Positions 40,314 through 54,300 of a stretch of DNA of 64,000 nucleotides are shown in pieces (position 1 is the stretch's first letter; every line of letters starts with the position of its first letter). This stretch comes from Udeniomyces pyricola (lineage: Eukaryota; Basidiomycota; Tremellomycetes; Cystofilobasidiales; Mrakiaceae): the NCBI GenBank assembly GCA_039545295.1, contig BCIK01000016.1:1-64000 (forward strand), read 5' to 3'. The notes beneath the pieces are model-generated. The model was not told where the DNA came from. It saw only the letters and a program-made list of their open reading frames with translations, and made no database searches. A program made the position numbers and the translations under genes.

Positions 40314-42018
40314 CTAGATGTGTCGTCGGACAGCGTCGACTGAGAATGTCAACCAAGACAGCGTTAAGCGCGCAGATCAGTCATCGGTGCATCTTCAACC
40401 TTCAAGCATGCAAGACAACTTACCACCAGTCTCGCCGACGGGCCGGGAATCAAACTTGGAAGTGTTCGAGTTGTGGGCTTCGGTACCCGGAGGGCTCACG
40501 CCCACAGCGCCGGTCGAGCCGGGGACGGCTGAGTTGTAAGCGTGGTTGTTGCTCGTACCGTAGTTGGGGTTGGTCCTGTCCGAGTCGACGCGGGGGTCGG
40601 CCTGGTTGGCAAGCTTAGAGTTGTGGACGGGTTGAACTGACAAGGGCCGGACAAACATCAGCTACAGCATCCCCTTGAAAACAAATCAAAGAAACCCGAT
40701 AAAAACTCACCGCCAGCGGATCCGGTGTGAAGGTTCTTGTCGCGAGCGGCAACGTCGCGACCAGTGCCAGCACCAGTGTTGCCGGCACCGATACCTCCTC
40801 CACCGCCGATGGTCGAGGCGCCGACTCGAGAGGTGTCGTGGCCGACGGTCTGGTGGGGCTGGGCAGCAGCGATGCGAGAGCCTGAGGCCGACGAGTGTCG
40901 CGAGTGCTCCGAGTGATGGCGGGATGATCGGTCAAGCTCTCGTCGATGAACGTACTTGTGCTCCTCAGGGATCCAAACGAGGCCGTGAGGTCCAGGAGTC
41001 GAGATTCGCTCAACCTCCTGGGGAGGAGCAGGCTTGGACTCGATGTTGTCTGTTGACAGCCATGCGATAGGAAAGTCAGCTTGATTGCTTTTGTCCTTGG
41101 AAAGCAAGCTGGAAATCAGTGGCCAGCAACGTACTGGTGTCCTTGGGGTTGAAACCAGCAATAGTGACGTCACGGCCAGAGAGCTTGCCATCGGGCTTGA
41201 TGGGAGTCGTGGCGTCAATGTCCTCAGCGCGAGGGGTGTGGGGAGCTTGGTGGTTGCCTCGGTGCTGGTGGTCGTGTCCGTACTCGTTCTGCTGGGACCG
41301 AGTGTCGACGTGATGGTGGTCATGCTGGTGACCATGCTGGTGGGTCGAGGCCGAGCCGCCGATGAGACCGCCCGATGAGGGGATACCAGTAGTGTGCATG
41401 CCCGAAGTCGTGGCGGTCGAGGGTCGCTCCTCGTTCAACTGAGAGGCGACGAATCCACCAGGGGCAACTGAAGTGATGCAAACACAAAGACGCGAGATCA
41501 GAAACCAAGCAACAAGCGATGGCGAAGGGACGGTAGGCGTGAAGAGAGATGACAATGTAGCGAGAGAAGACGAATGGGTACTTACCACCGGGCCCCTCAT
41601 TGAGGTGACCGTGGGAAAGGCCCTCTATGGGTGAGCGAGCGGATGGTATGGTAGAGGACAGATGATAAAGCGAGGAACGACAGCAAACGCAGCAACAAGG
41701 AGAAGCCGAACAAATGTGAGACAACATATCAACAAGCGCGCCAGGAAGGCGATGTGATTGCTCTTGAGTGATGGAGCTAGAGAGGAAGAGAGAGCGCGAA
41801 AGAGATGGGTACGGACCAGATCGAGCGTGGGGCTGAGACTCGCCAACACGCTGGACACCTGAGGTTGGGTTGGTGGTGTGGTAAGCACCGGAGACGGCTG
41901 AGGTAGTAGGGTACTGGTTCTGAGCAAACTGGGTGTTGGTAGTGGCGTTGATGGGGGCGCCGAGGTTGAGGCCGTAAGGGACGTTGGGATCCTGGACGGG
42001 GTGAGAGTGGCTCTGCAT
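40314..42018 (-). CDS. Unknown hydrophilic His/Gly/Thr-rich protein
   Basis: The start at 42018 gives MQSHSHPVQDPNVPYGLNLG. Then a small exon (EGLSHGHLNEGPG) and longer exons reading VAPGGFVASQLNEERPSTA, HQHGHQHDHHHVD, LSGRDVTIAGFNPKD, TPGPHGLVWIPEEHKYVHRR and GAGTGRDVAARDKNLHTGS. The penultimate exon ends at GTAAGT (near 40431), and a CTCAG acceptor leads to VDAVRRHI and a stop at 40314-40316. Phases agree across all junctions, so the model is solid, but there is no known domain. It is strongly hydrophilic, with low complexity, several His clusters and no membrane segment. The most ordered-looking block is GLVWIPEEHKYVHRRELDR. It could be a stress-type hydrophilin (guess). Confidence 0.65.
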
Positions 42019-42917
42019 GGTGATGGGAGAGTGGTGGACGGGTGGATGGATGGGATGGATGGGATGGATGGGATAACGAGATGGATGGGCAGAGCAAGTG
42101 ATGGTTGGTGTGTCTGTCGCAAGGGGAGGAAAGAGAAAAGGGAAAGCCAGGGGGAAAGATGAGAGAGCAGCAAGCCAACAGCCAACGCCCAACGAGAGAA
42201 ACAGTTACGTCATAATCCGCAACGACGTCGTCTGCCATTAAACGTGTTAACGTCCCAACGTCTTTTTAATCATCTTAACGTCTTGCAGTTGCCGAGCCTT
42301 CCTTCCAGTCATCTCGCTCTCATTCTCCCTCAGTCATCTTGGCTATGGTTCCCTCACAGTCCACCACGACTAGCTAGCGCTCACTCCTCAATCACACACT
42401 TGGCTTCAGCATCCCCACATCTTTCTCCGTGGCGCCAACAGGCCATGGATTCATCGGCAAATCGATCTTTGCGCGAGCCATCATGCCATCATCTCTCGAT
42501 GGACGATCTCAACGCTCTCGCAGCTTGCGCCACCTGGCCTAGGCCCAAGACCTCGGTCGATTTTCCATATCATGGATGTGCGCCCTCTTGATATGCGCCT
42601 GATCAAAGGATTCCCACACAATCTGATCTCATCCAACATTTATGATATATGTATATATGTATATCACACGACTGTAACATCGATGTACATCGCTGGTGAT
42701 CATGATGCACATGCATTACATATAATGTTATCCGTTGGTAGTCATAGTAGTATATATACGTCGAATCTGCCGCATCGGCCGGACGCGGACGTAGCGCGTA
42801 ATTGATACCGTCATGTACGTATCGTGTCCTACATACCATTACAATTGTATGTGTAGTATGTTCGAAAGCAGTCATGAAGACTGCCCGGGACGACTTGCTG
42901 GATTATAAGATACATTC

Positions 42918-42950
<33 letters not shown>

Positions 42951-43383
42951 CATATCCCCAGCTGAACCAGCTAGCTTAGCTTGGGCGGCAGACGTCAGAC
43001 TAGCTGCTTGGACTAGTGAGCTTGTATATATACATATATATATATATATGCAGATCTATGATCGGTCGAGGTCGGTCAACGTTGTTCTGGTCGCCTCTCT
43101 CAATTAGCTCTTAGGCTCTTGCTTTCCTTTCCCCCCTTTCTTGTCCCTGCCAAAACCGTCGATCCTCCAACAATCATCCCCCACCTCCCCTTTCTCCCTC
43201 AACCACAGCCCATTTACGTCTCCGAGTACGACAGCCACTCCCTCATACCTCTACCCACTCGCTTGACGCCAAAACTACCCTCACTCAATCCGTCATTCGC
43301 CCCTTGGGCCACGCTCTCACGCTTGTCAGCTTGTTCTTTGCCGCTCGTCATCCTCCCTCCACCTCCTCACGCCTCGTCTCAAC
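42019..43383. other. Divergent intergenic region with TA microsatellites
   Basis: About 1.37 kb between divergent genes. Contains GGGATGGAT repeats (42043-42075), AACGTC repeats (42241-42285), TA-rich microsatellites (42918-42950, 43024-43050) and a CT-rich leader for the gene at 43384. A 48-codon frame at 42445 (MDSSANRSLREPS) has no supporting features. Confidence 0.5.
42241..42285. repeat. TTAACGTC repeated element
   Basis: Three close copies of (T)AACGTC with T-rich spacers, about 225 bases upstream of the minus-strand gene start at 42018. Could be a binding-site cluster. Confidence 0.4.
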
Positions 43384-44626
43384 ATGGCGGCCATTGACTT
43401 TGACGACCTCGTCGCCACCATGAATGGCTCATGCATTGGTCAAGAAGCCATGGATCTCAAGGCTCTTCATGTGAGTATCCGGCTCGAATCAAGCGGCACG
43501 GACGCCTCTGGTCCATTCTGTGTGTCCGTCGTTTCTCCCTTCTTGCCCTGGCTTCGCCGGAGATTCTCCCTATCCCGGGCCGGAAAACTCTCTCTTTCCC
43601 TCGCTCTTCCGTCCTTTCCGTTCCTTTCCGCCTTGGCCCATCCTTTATCTCGCATGCTCGGTTGTTGTCCGGCGTCATTCGTCCCAGCAGAGACATATAT
43701 TCGGTCCAGATCGTCCACATCCCTGGCAACCTCTGCTTTGTCGAGGACCTCGATGATTGGCGTTGGTCGCCCCAAATTTCCCTTATCTTTCGCTTCTCGT
43801 TTCTCGCAATCCACCGGTCGGGGTGTTGATCGTGCAGGGGATTTGCCTTTGTATCGTTTCCGGACGTCTTCATCGCCCAGTCACTGGCCTTGTGGAATTT
43901 TTCAACTAATGTCCTTCTTTGCTCGATGTCGCGTCGGACAAATTCCTACCTGTACAGGCCCACCTATCTCAGACGCTATTTCTTCCGCCGCAGGGCCACC
44001 CCTCGGGTCAGCCGACGCCCGCGTCGTCTTACATGAACAATGCCTCACCAATCGCACCCCCGTCGTCTTTGACATCGACAACCTCATTTCCGCCGCAACA
44101 GCAACAGCCGTCGAGCTACAAGTCGGGTCTCGAATCGACAAGCTATCAGCGCCCGTATGAAAGCGGTTCTCGGGGTCCTGTCCCCGATCGTGGCTTCCCC
44201 TCCAGTCATCACTCTCATCACGCCTTTTCGTCTTCATCTTCGCCATACAACCAAGCCTCGTTACTTCCCTCACCGCGTCACGGAACGACACCTATCCTCG
44301 AAGACCCGTACGGAGCGTTCCACTCTCCCCCGAGTAATCCCACCAATCATTTTGCTCACTCGCCAACGCACCAATCCCCATTTGCGTCCAACCCGGCGCC
44401 GTCTGGCTCCTCGCCTTTTGCTCGACAAACGCGGTCCCAAACGAAGGCAGCGGCCTTGAATGGTCTCTACGGGGGATCTGAAGCGGGGGCCTACAACGGC
44501 CACAACAGTTTGGGTAGCGGCTTTGAGAGTTCCGGCATGATGGGTCATCCCCGGGGCGGCTTTGCTCCTCCTAGTCGGAGTTCAAGTTCGATCAGGGGTG
44601 GGGGTGGTGATGTCGAGATGAGTTAA
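43384..44626 (+). CDS. Unknown Ser/Pro/Gln-rich protein with ordered N-terminus
   Basis: Exon 1 (43384-43470) reads MAAIDFDDLVATMNGSCIGQ and EAMDLKALH and ends at GTGAGT. The next exon starts after CTGTACAG near 43959 with AHLSQTLFLPPQGHP. The intron is about 490 nt, long for this locus. The rest is low complexity (Ser, Pro, Gly, His, Gln) with FARQTRSQTKAAALNGLYGG and a tail SIRGGGGDVEMS. The opening helix (F-D-D-L...G-Q-E-A-M-D-L-K-A-L-H-A-H-L-S-Q-T-L-F) is the only part likely to be structured, and it resembles N-termini of uncharacterised fungal proteins. No known domain; function unknown. Confidence 0.65.
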
Positions 44627-45403
44627 TTCTCATTTGCTCCAGCCGGCTTTTTGCTCTGTCGGTAAGGGTGTCCCATCCAGTACGCCACCCTGTCGACCTG
44701 CAAAATCATGACTGACTTGTCGAACACGTCCGCTTTTTGTATCGCAGTCTCAAAATCCCCTTATATGCTGCTGTTCTTCTCCACTCGCCTGCCTGAGTTC
44801 ATATCGTACTCCGCCTTTACTCTCTGACGACGCTTCTCATTGCCACATCTATGCCCAACGCCTCTTTTGATGATCCCCTCTGCTACCCTTATCTCTTGCG
44901 ACTAGTCCCCTTTCTACTCTTCCCTTCCTACTCTACCTTTTTACTCTATCCTTCCTCGTCACGCCCGCCGCCCGTCATTCATAGACATCTCTTATACGAG
45001 CCTTGATAAATCGTTTCACTTTCTCCTCTTTTCTTTCTGTCCCACCCTCACCCGAAGTGTACCAACAACCGCACTTGCATCGTTCCCTTACCACGTCACG
45101 CTCTGTGTTTTGACTTGTTCTTTTTGTCCTCTGCTCTTGTCCAATCTTTTCTCACTCAATCTCTCACCTACCTCCCTTCCCCCCCCCCCTCCCCCTTTTC
45201 TTCCATGATATTCGTTTTTACCGCGATCAGTCCTGCATCTCCGTATCTCGTCTCTTTTTCTTTCTTTTTCTTCTCGGCGTGGGTTCCCGGTGGATAATAT
45301 ACACCGTTGTCTCGACGCACTTCAACCCACATCGCTCATCATGCCCAAGCTTGCGAGCAGCACCGTTTCCGTCTTATCCCTCTCTTCTTCTCCTGCTCTC
45401 TCC
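44627..45403. other. Convergent pyrimidine-rich region
   Basis: About 780 bases, strongly CT-rich on the plus strand (44840-45270), including a C/T run at 45178-45200. Probably 3' flanks of the two convergent genes. No gene. Confidence 0.5.
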
Positions 45404-45883
45404 TCAGTATTCTGTGAACCCTCCAACTTTCATCGCGATCGGTCTCTGATTTTTCTCTGGTAGCCTTCGCCTGCCACTCAACGGAGGGCTCGTTGGGATG
45501 GGTGTGCTAGGTCTAGTCGAAGGTTCGGGTTCGTCCTTGTTGTCTTTGGTGATCAGGTTGGAGTAGTTGGGATCAGGAACTGGGTCTGCTCGCCGAACGA
45601 GGGGCATCAGGGGTGGCACGAGGATAAATTGGATAGTGCGACGGAATGGAGAACTGGGTGGATTGCTTCCGAATTGAAGAGTTGACGAGTGGCCAGGGGA
45701 AGAAGGACGAGAAGAAGAGGATGTGAACCTTGCCAGGGGCTTGGTCTCTAGTCCCGCTCGATGATGAGGAGATGATGAGCCGCGATGTGAATGGCGACAG
45801 GATATGGATCGGAAGAATTCTCGACGCCTCGATATGGGTGGTACGGCTTGTGGTGGGGTAGTGGGTGGCAATGACGAAGACAT
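45404..45883 (-). CDS. Unknown small protein with C-terminal KVGGF motif (B)
   Basis: Intronless, 159 residues, ATG at 45883 (MSSSLPPTTPPQAVPP). Basic N-terminal stretch (SRRREFFRSISCRHSHRGSS), Ser/Pro-rich middle, hydrophobic block RTIQFILVPPLMPLVRRADP, then PDPNYSNLITKDNKDEPEPS and the end RRRLPEKNQRPIAMKVGGFTEY. The last residues match the ends of the genes at 33332-33976 (LKVGGWADVA) and 55925-56593 (LRVGGFV). Size, composition, lack of introns and the basic residues just before the motif are also shared. No known domain, signal peptide or anchor. Confidence 0.65.
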   Translation of the reverse strand: MSSSLPPTTPPQAVPPISRRREFFRSISCRHSHRGSSSPHHRAGLETKPLARFTSSSSRPSSPGHSSTLQFGSNPPSSPFRRTIQFILVPPLMPLVRRADPVPDPNYSNLITKDNKDEPEPSTRPSTPIPTSPPLSGRRRLPEKNQRPIAMKVGGFTEY

Positions 45884-46612
45884 CGATGATCAGGTTGCTT
45901 TCGAGTGAGGATATGATGCAGTCTTGTCTAGATGCGTCTGGGCCGGGCCGAGGTCGGAGGTGTAACAGGGTGGGCTTGACTGAGTCAGAGATCAGAGATG
46001 TGGACGACGGTTGGATGTTGGATCACAAGCTGATGACGAGAAGAATTTACATCGAAGGATAGCGGAGCGGACCGAATCGCATGATGAAAGCTGTAAAAGT
46101 ATCAATCAACACTGTGAATAATGTGATCTTGTCGGCTTGACGGGCCGATATTATATTTACGCCGCGTACGTTAGAGTGTATATGATTTGCTACAGTAATT
46201 AATAAGTAGCGAAGGTAGCCGATCCGGACGTTCGGTAGCGACTTCGGCACCGCATATTATTTCCAGTGCTGTCCAGCTTCCCATATCTATAGCTTCATAG
46301 CTTCAGACCTTGATGCGCACTGTGTAATACTGTGATAGACAATTCAGAGCATCGGCTGATCTGAGAGGATATATAGTTGACACACACGTACAGCCATGGC
46401 CCTTTGTCTACTAGTGCATGTGTGTACACTGCCTGGTAAGGCTGTGTGATCGGTCGACGCCGACTCGATGTGTACCATGTGTCATGATCGATGATCATAC
46501 GTCGCTTCTTATTTCGTTGAAGAGTCAGTGCGCTTGTATATATGCCTATATATGCGCCGCCATCAACCACACGCTCACCATCACCCATAACACATCCACA
46601 GCACCAAACAGC
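45884..46612. other. Divergent intergenic region
   Basis: About 730 bases between the KVGGF gene (B) and the hydrolase. GA-rich near 45940-46010, AT-rich after 46080. No gene seen. Confidence 0.4.
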
Positions 46613-49544
46613 ATGACCGGTAACGAGCAGAAACGGCTCACTCTTCCTCCACCCACGTCATCCTCTGTGACCCGACTGTCTCGTTTCCGAACCGGCGTCG
46701 ACTTCTCAAGCCGGGTCCTCTTCGGCCTCGTCCTCTTCATCCTCGTCGACGGGCTTATCGCCCGCACGACGACCATCGGATCGTCCATCAACCATGTCGG
46801 CTCGATGTTCTTTGGCTCACGAGATTACCAGCTCCCCTATAGCTTCACTCACCACAACTCGACCATAACCTGGTCGGTTTGCCCCGACACGCCAAAGAAC
46901 GAACCATACACCTTCTACTGCTCGCTCCTGACGGTGCCGACCAACTGGATCGATCCTGTCGAGGAGGAGAAGACTCAGATCTTCATGCGGCTTTTGCCAG
47001 CAGAGAAGAACAAGAAACTGGGAACCATGGTGCGGTAATTGAACCAAAGAAACGTAGATTGTCCTTTTCATCAACGACCCTTATTGACGGCCACTTGATG
47101 ACCATGTCCGTGTTCCGTTCTGATCGCAGCTTCTCAATCCTGGCGGTCCTGGAGGAAGTGGTAATGCTTTCTTGTACAGAGCAGGAAAATCCATCTCAGT
47201 TCTCACCAAAGGTCGTTATGATCTTCTTGGGTTCGATCCAAGGTTAGTTTTCGATGCGTCGACCGATAGATGGCTGTTGCTCAAAGTTTTCTAACGCAAA
47301 ACTGATTATGCCGTATGATTTCGGCGTGCACATCTAGGGGTGTCAACTTGACTTCTCATCCTGTGAGTGTTCTCACTGCATATGTTCCATAGACGCTGAT
47401 TACTGATGCATGCTTCTGGCTCTCGCGGCCTCGTTACCTGTCAGCTCGGCGCTTTTCCTAACCAGGGCGAAAGGATTGACTTTGATCTCCTCAACATCCC
47501 AAAGCCTGCTTATCACCCCTCTCAACCGTTGAACATCTCTAAACCTCGCGATGTACGTTGGTGTTACTTTCGTATCGTGCTCTAAATAGCTGTCTGCTTG
47601 CATTCTGACCCTTGTTCTTCTTTCAGTACGAGTCAGACCATCGATACCTCGCGTCCCTCGACGCCTTTAACTCCCTCAAACGAAATCTCACTGTTGCTCG
47701 TACATCTGAGGTAGCTCGAAGAAGTGTCAGCACTCCGTTTGTGGCCCGTGATATGCTTGCCATCATTGAGGCTCTTGGCGAAAGCGATCTTTTGACCTAC
47801 TGGGGCTTCAGGTAGGCCAAGTCTTCATCTGTCTTCGGGCAACGTGAGCGGCCACTGATATCAGCGTTGTATCTGTTATGTCAGTTACGGCACCATCCTA
47901 GGAGCCACGTTTGCGGCAATGTTCCCGGAAAGGGTTGGGAAGATGGTCCTTGACGGTGTCTCACGTAGGTTTCTCACACTAGCGCACGTACCCAGATTTC
48001 GCACATTTCTCAGGCGTTCTGACCAATAGGTTGAGGCTTGGTCTTGGTCTCAGATCTTGGCGATTATATCGCTGGTATACGACCCTGGGGTATGTCGAGC
48101 ATGACCGACAGCACAAAGGTATGTGGTCATCTTTGTACCCTTCGTGGCATTGGCAGTTTTGCCGTGTGATACATCAATCAACAAATCAACAACCAACGCC
48201 CTGACGTGTCAAATTCAAATTATCAGGTCTTGAACGAGTTCTTCCGTTTGTGCGCCTCGGTCGGTCACGAGCGGTGTGCTCTTGCGCCTTCGCACCCTTT
48301 GTCAGATTCGGACAAGGGCGTTGACCTCGCCAAGGAAGCGAGTAAAATCAGAGCCGATGTGTTTAACCTACTCGAAGATCTCTATGAGCGACCGCTGGCG
48401 GTTTCAGATAGCAAGATGGGACCTGTCGTCATCACAGCCCTTCAGCTACATACCCATGTGAGTATACATTTTGTTCGCCTTTCAGATCCGTCAACTTTGT
48501 TTGATGAAGTAGCTTTGAAAGACTGATCGAAATCTCATAACATGATACCTACCAGCTATTCCGGATCCTCTACATCCCTAGAGCTTGGCAAAGTGCTGCC
48601 TCAGCCTATGCAGACCTCCTGAACCGGAATGGTACAGCGTTTGCCAACTTACTGAGCGAAGCACAAACTTCTAGATCCGACCCTTCGCAGCGCCGCCACG
48701 AGACGGACAACGTCTTCAACCGATCGCTTAGCGTTGACGACATGGCTCAGGTTGGGATCTTATGTGGAGATACGGCACCCGTTCACGACAGTCTTAAGGA
48801 TTGGGTCGAGATCGGCGATGAGGTTATTCTAAGATCTTTTCGTGTCATAATTAGGGTAGCGTCGTGTGTGATTCCATCCAGTGGCTGATCAACTTGCATG
48901 ATACCTGCAGCTTCGAGAGCGATCGTTCACGGGTGAAGAGTGGCGATTCCTCATGGCGCCTTGCCGTGTCTGGCCCGATCGCCCCTATGAACGCTTCAAG
49001 GGACCATTTGGGGATCGTCGTACTAAGAACAAGCTCCTCATGATAGGAAATGACTGGGACCCGTAAGGAACGGTCTTCGACCATATACACAACTCGCGCT
49101 CAGAATGGTATTGATGCGGTCCATCTCTTCTACCATTTCTGCCAGCGTAACGCCACTTCGATCCGCCCAACGAATGTCGGATGCGTTCGGTTCAACATCC
49201 AGCACACTCCTTCGTCATCAGGGACGAGGCCATTGTTCGACAGCAGAACCTTCGGTGAGTATTTATTCCTCAGGCGTCGATGCGTCTCCCGTTGAAATTT
49301 AGCGAAGACTGACTAACGAACCCACGTTCACGCCCGTCTTGTCCAGCTATGCACTATTCAAGCGGTTCAAGCGTACTTTATCGATGGTATCTCCCCTCCG
49401 CCAGGTCAAGTTTGCATAGCAGAGCCCGGGTTTACGTTCCCCTCCTCGCAAAATGCTTCTCTTGCATCGATGATGGATACCAAGATGGAAGATATCGAAA
49501 TGCTCAATGCGTGGGAGGAGTTGGGAAAACTCACTTCATTCTAA
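46613..49544 (+). CDS. Alpha/beta hydrolase, tripeptidyl-peptidase-like, membrane anchored
   Basis: Serine hydrolase of the prolyl/tripeptidyl aminopeptidase type (TAP-like C-terminus). The N-terminus is cytosolic, then a helix VLFGLVLFILVDGLIA makes it a likely type II membrane protein. The catalytic half has LLNPGGPGGSGNAFLYRAG (oxyanion loop), YDLLGFDPRG, and the nucleophile elbow GFSYGTILGATFAAMFP; the Ser codon AGT is formed across an intron near 47813. The acid and base residues are in GNDWDPVTPLRSAQ and RHQGRGHCST. YADLLNRNGTAFANLL lies in the lid region. About thirteen exons; the last ends KLTSF-stop at 49542-49544. Substrate unknown; secretory or plasma membrane location is inferred from the anchor. 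Confidence 0.88.
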
Positions 49545-51396
<1,852 letters not shown>

Positions 51397-54300
51397 CTAT
51401 CTTCCACCAAGCAAACCCTCTCGCATCTCAACCCGATCAACCCCGACATTGAGACCCGTTGGTGGCGCAGAAGTCGATACCTTCCATCGACCGCCCGTCA
51501 ATTGATCCGTCAGCACCTCCCACCCATTCCCAACGACAAGCCATCCTTTGCCCAACGCCCGCTTAGCCGTTCCAAGCCCTGGGACCCAAGCCCTTCCAGT
51601 ACCCATCCAAGCTCGTCCAAAACTCATCCAGGCCCGGCCGACGCCACTCCCGACGCCCGTCCACGAGGCATGCCCGCTGCCCCATCGAAGTCCACTCCAA
51701 AATTGACCCGGGTTCGTTTCGACAGGCGAGCCCGCCCCTTCTTGAACAGTCACTTTCGTCTTGGGCTTAAGGAGGACAGGCAAGAGGGTCAAGAGGGAGA
51801 GCAATACGAGCTTGACGATCAACGTCGGGTCGCGAAGCAGGGAAGAGAGGGATTCTGAGCCTGGCACGGATGCCGGGCTGTTGGATGCAGTATCGAGAGG
51901 GGAGATGCCGAGTGGAATGAAGGTCGCGTGAGGGGAGGAGACAGTGATGCTACTTGTAGAGGGACCAGAGATTCGCATGAGAATCGAGCCGACTTGCGAA
52001 GTGACGTACTGCAGATGGAGACAGTAGAATGTAAAACAAGAAGATAACACCCTGTATCAACAACCGTTTCATCAGATCGAGACGATCAGCGAATCCAGCA
52101 GACATCAACTCACGTTCCAACTTAAGCTTCCTACAAAGAACGTGGCGCAAAACACCTCCCATTTCACGCCGACAACCCCACAGGCAACGTTCATTCCACT
52201 CCACGGCACGAGGCCCGTCGCGCGCATGACAAGCAGCTTTCTCCATACTCCACTACCGACACCGTTGGATGAACCCCCGGTCGAGCCAGGCGGAGCGGCG
52301 ATCGAGGCCCGAACGACAGCAAGTTGCGTCGGGAAAAGAAGGGAGATGAGGGGAGATAGAGGGCGTGAGAGGAGGTAGGAGCAGAAACCACCGAGCATCG
52401 TTGTAAGAGAGAGAAAGAGAACAGCGGGGATCGAAGGAAGAAGAGCTCCGATGAGGATGTTCTAAAAGAGAGCAAAAAAAAAAAAGAAAAAAAAAAGAAA
52501 AAAAAGAAAGAAAGCCGGATCAGTTTTGGTACATGATTACTCGCCATCCATGTTGCACACTGGTCCTCCCAAAAGGAAGTAAAGAGCTCGACTGACGAGA
52601 ACGACCGATCCGGGTACACTCCATGCATGTGTCCAGATCCCGGTCAGGCCAAGACCAACGAGTGTGTGGATGTAGCCCGATGTTGAAGCGGCCATATAGT
52701 CCGTGATGGAGGAGGAAAGCAGTCGGATGTCGGATGTTGACTTAGGTAGTGCTCCGCGCAAAGACGGAGGACTGCCAGACGGCGTAGCAAAACATTAGTT
52801 AGTAGGCGTCGTAGCATATCACGCACTTCGAGGAGTCACAAGATTGACATGAGAAAGGAGACGAAGCTACGTACATGGGCAAACTGGTCAGCAACCACCA
52901 GACGACAGTTAGACTGCCTAGGAAGACGAGCCCGATACCAACGAGCGTCGGAACCATTTCTTTGGCCATCTTGCTGAGTTCCCGACCGGTTACCCGCCTC
53001 GCCCGGACGCTGGTGGTGACTATGACGGGTTGGCTGCCCCCTCCGTAAGCATCATACGCGCTCAAGGGGGAGTCGGACGAGAATCGAAAGCCAGACAAGG
53101 AGGAAGAAGAAAGCGCTGGTGTCGGCAACGACGAGCTCGACTGTCGGAAAGAGTCGTAACGGTGCTGAGAAGACACCGAAGGTGAAGGATAGGGCGAGAA
53201 CTCCTGAGGAGGAGTGAGCGGGGGGTGGGCATGCCCAAGCGGATTCGGTGGTGCTGGACTGATCGTAAAGGTGGGATTTCGTGAAAGAGCGTAAGGTAAA
53301 GGGAGATGGACTTGAGACTGGACTTTGATGTTGAGAGATGAATCGGAATGGTCGGACGTAGAGGTAAGCGAATGCTGATCGTCGTCGTCAGACGCTTCGG
53401 AAACGGGCGAAAAGGGTGGATCTGGCCCTTGCTCAAGCGAGGATCGCGAGCGAATGGAATCGAAGCTGCTCGCAGGGTCAGCAGACAAAGAGTTTCGGCT
53501 ATGGGAGGATATGGGTTGGGAGACATGACGGGTCGAGGATGAGGGCTCGTATGCGAGGGAGGTGTATCGTCTAGGTGAGTTGGGCGGTCGCGTGGGCTTG
53601 TCGTACATCGGGGAGGCTGTAGACTTGAGAACAGGCAGAGATGGCGAGGAGCTGTTATAGGACGGCGATCTGAAGACTTGTTCTACGCGATCCCACGTCT
53701 TCTTTGGTGCCGTGCGTAGACTAGACGGCAGCCAACTTTCCTCGCCGTCAGACCCATCGTTTTGTGTCCAGTTGCCTCGGGCGGCGCCCATGGCTGAACT
53801 TTCTGCTTGTTCCCAACGTCCACCTTGAAGATTCCCGGCACCTAAAAGTAAGCTCTCCTGTCGCCGACTTCGTCCGGAGTCGAGAATCTCGTCCTCGTCA
53901 ACTTCAAGGTGAACTTCTTCCCTGCGATCCCTCAGCGGCGTACTGGCTTCGAACCGAGAATGCTTCTTCTTGTCACCCAACGAGTAGCTCCGGCTCCGCA
54001 GCGGCTTACTCGTCTGCTTGGGACTGATCTTTGGTCGAATAGTGGCTGGTTTGGAAGGCGAGGTCGCGAGAGTAGGGTTGAACGGCTTGTCGGGCGTGTC
54101 AGGCTCCAGTAGCGGCGCCAGGCTCGGGTTCGGTAAGACAAGGCTCAGGGTCGGAGCACGCGACCGATGATAACCATGAGAGGACGACGTCGCGAGGCCA
54201 CCATGGGATAGATGGGAGGATGCAGAGGAAGGCGGCGAGGGTGCAGTTGGAAGGTTGATGGAAGACGGTCGGGACGAGGGCGACGGAGGAAGGAGGAGTG

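Noticed and set aside
42445..42591. 48-codon frame MDSSANRSLREPS
   Set aside because: Short, no features, in a divergent promoter region.
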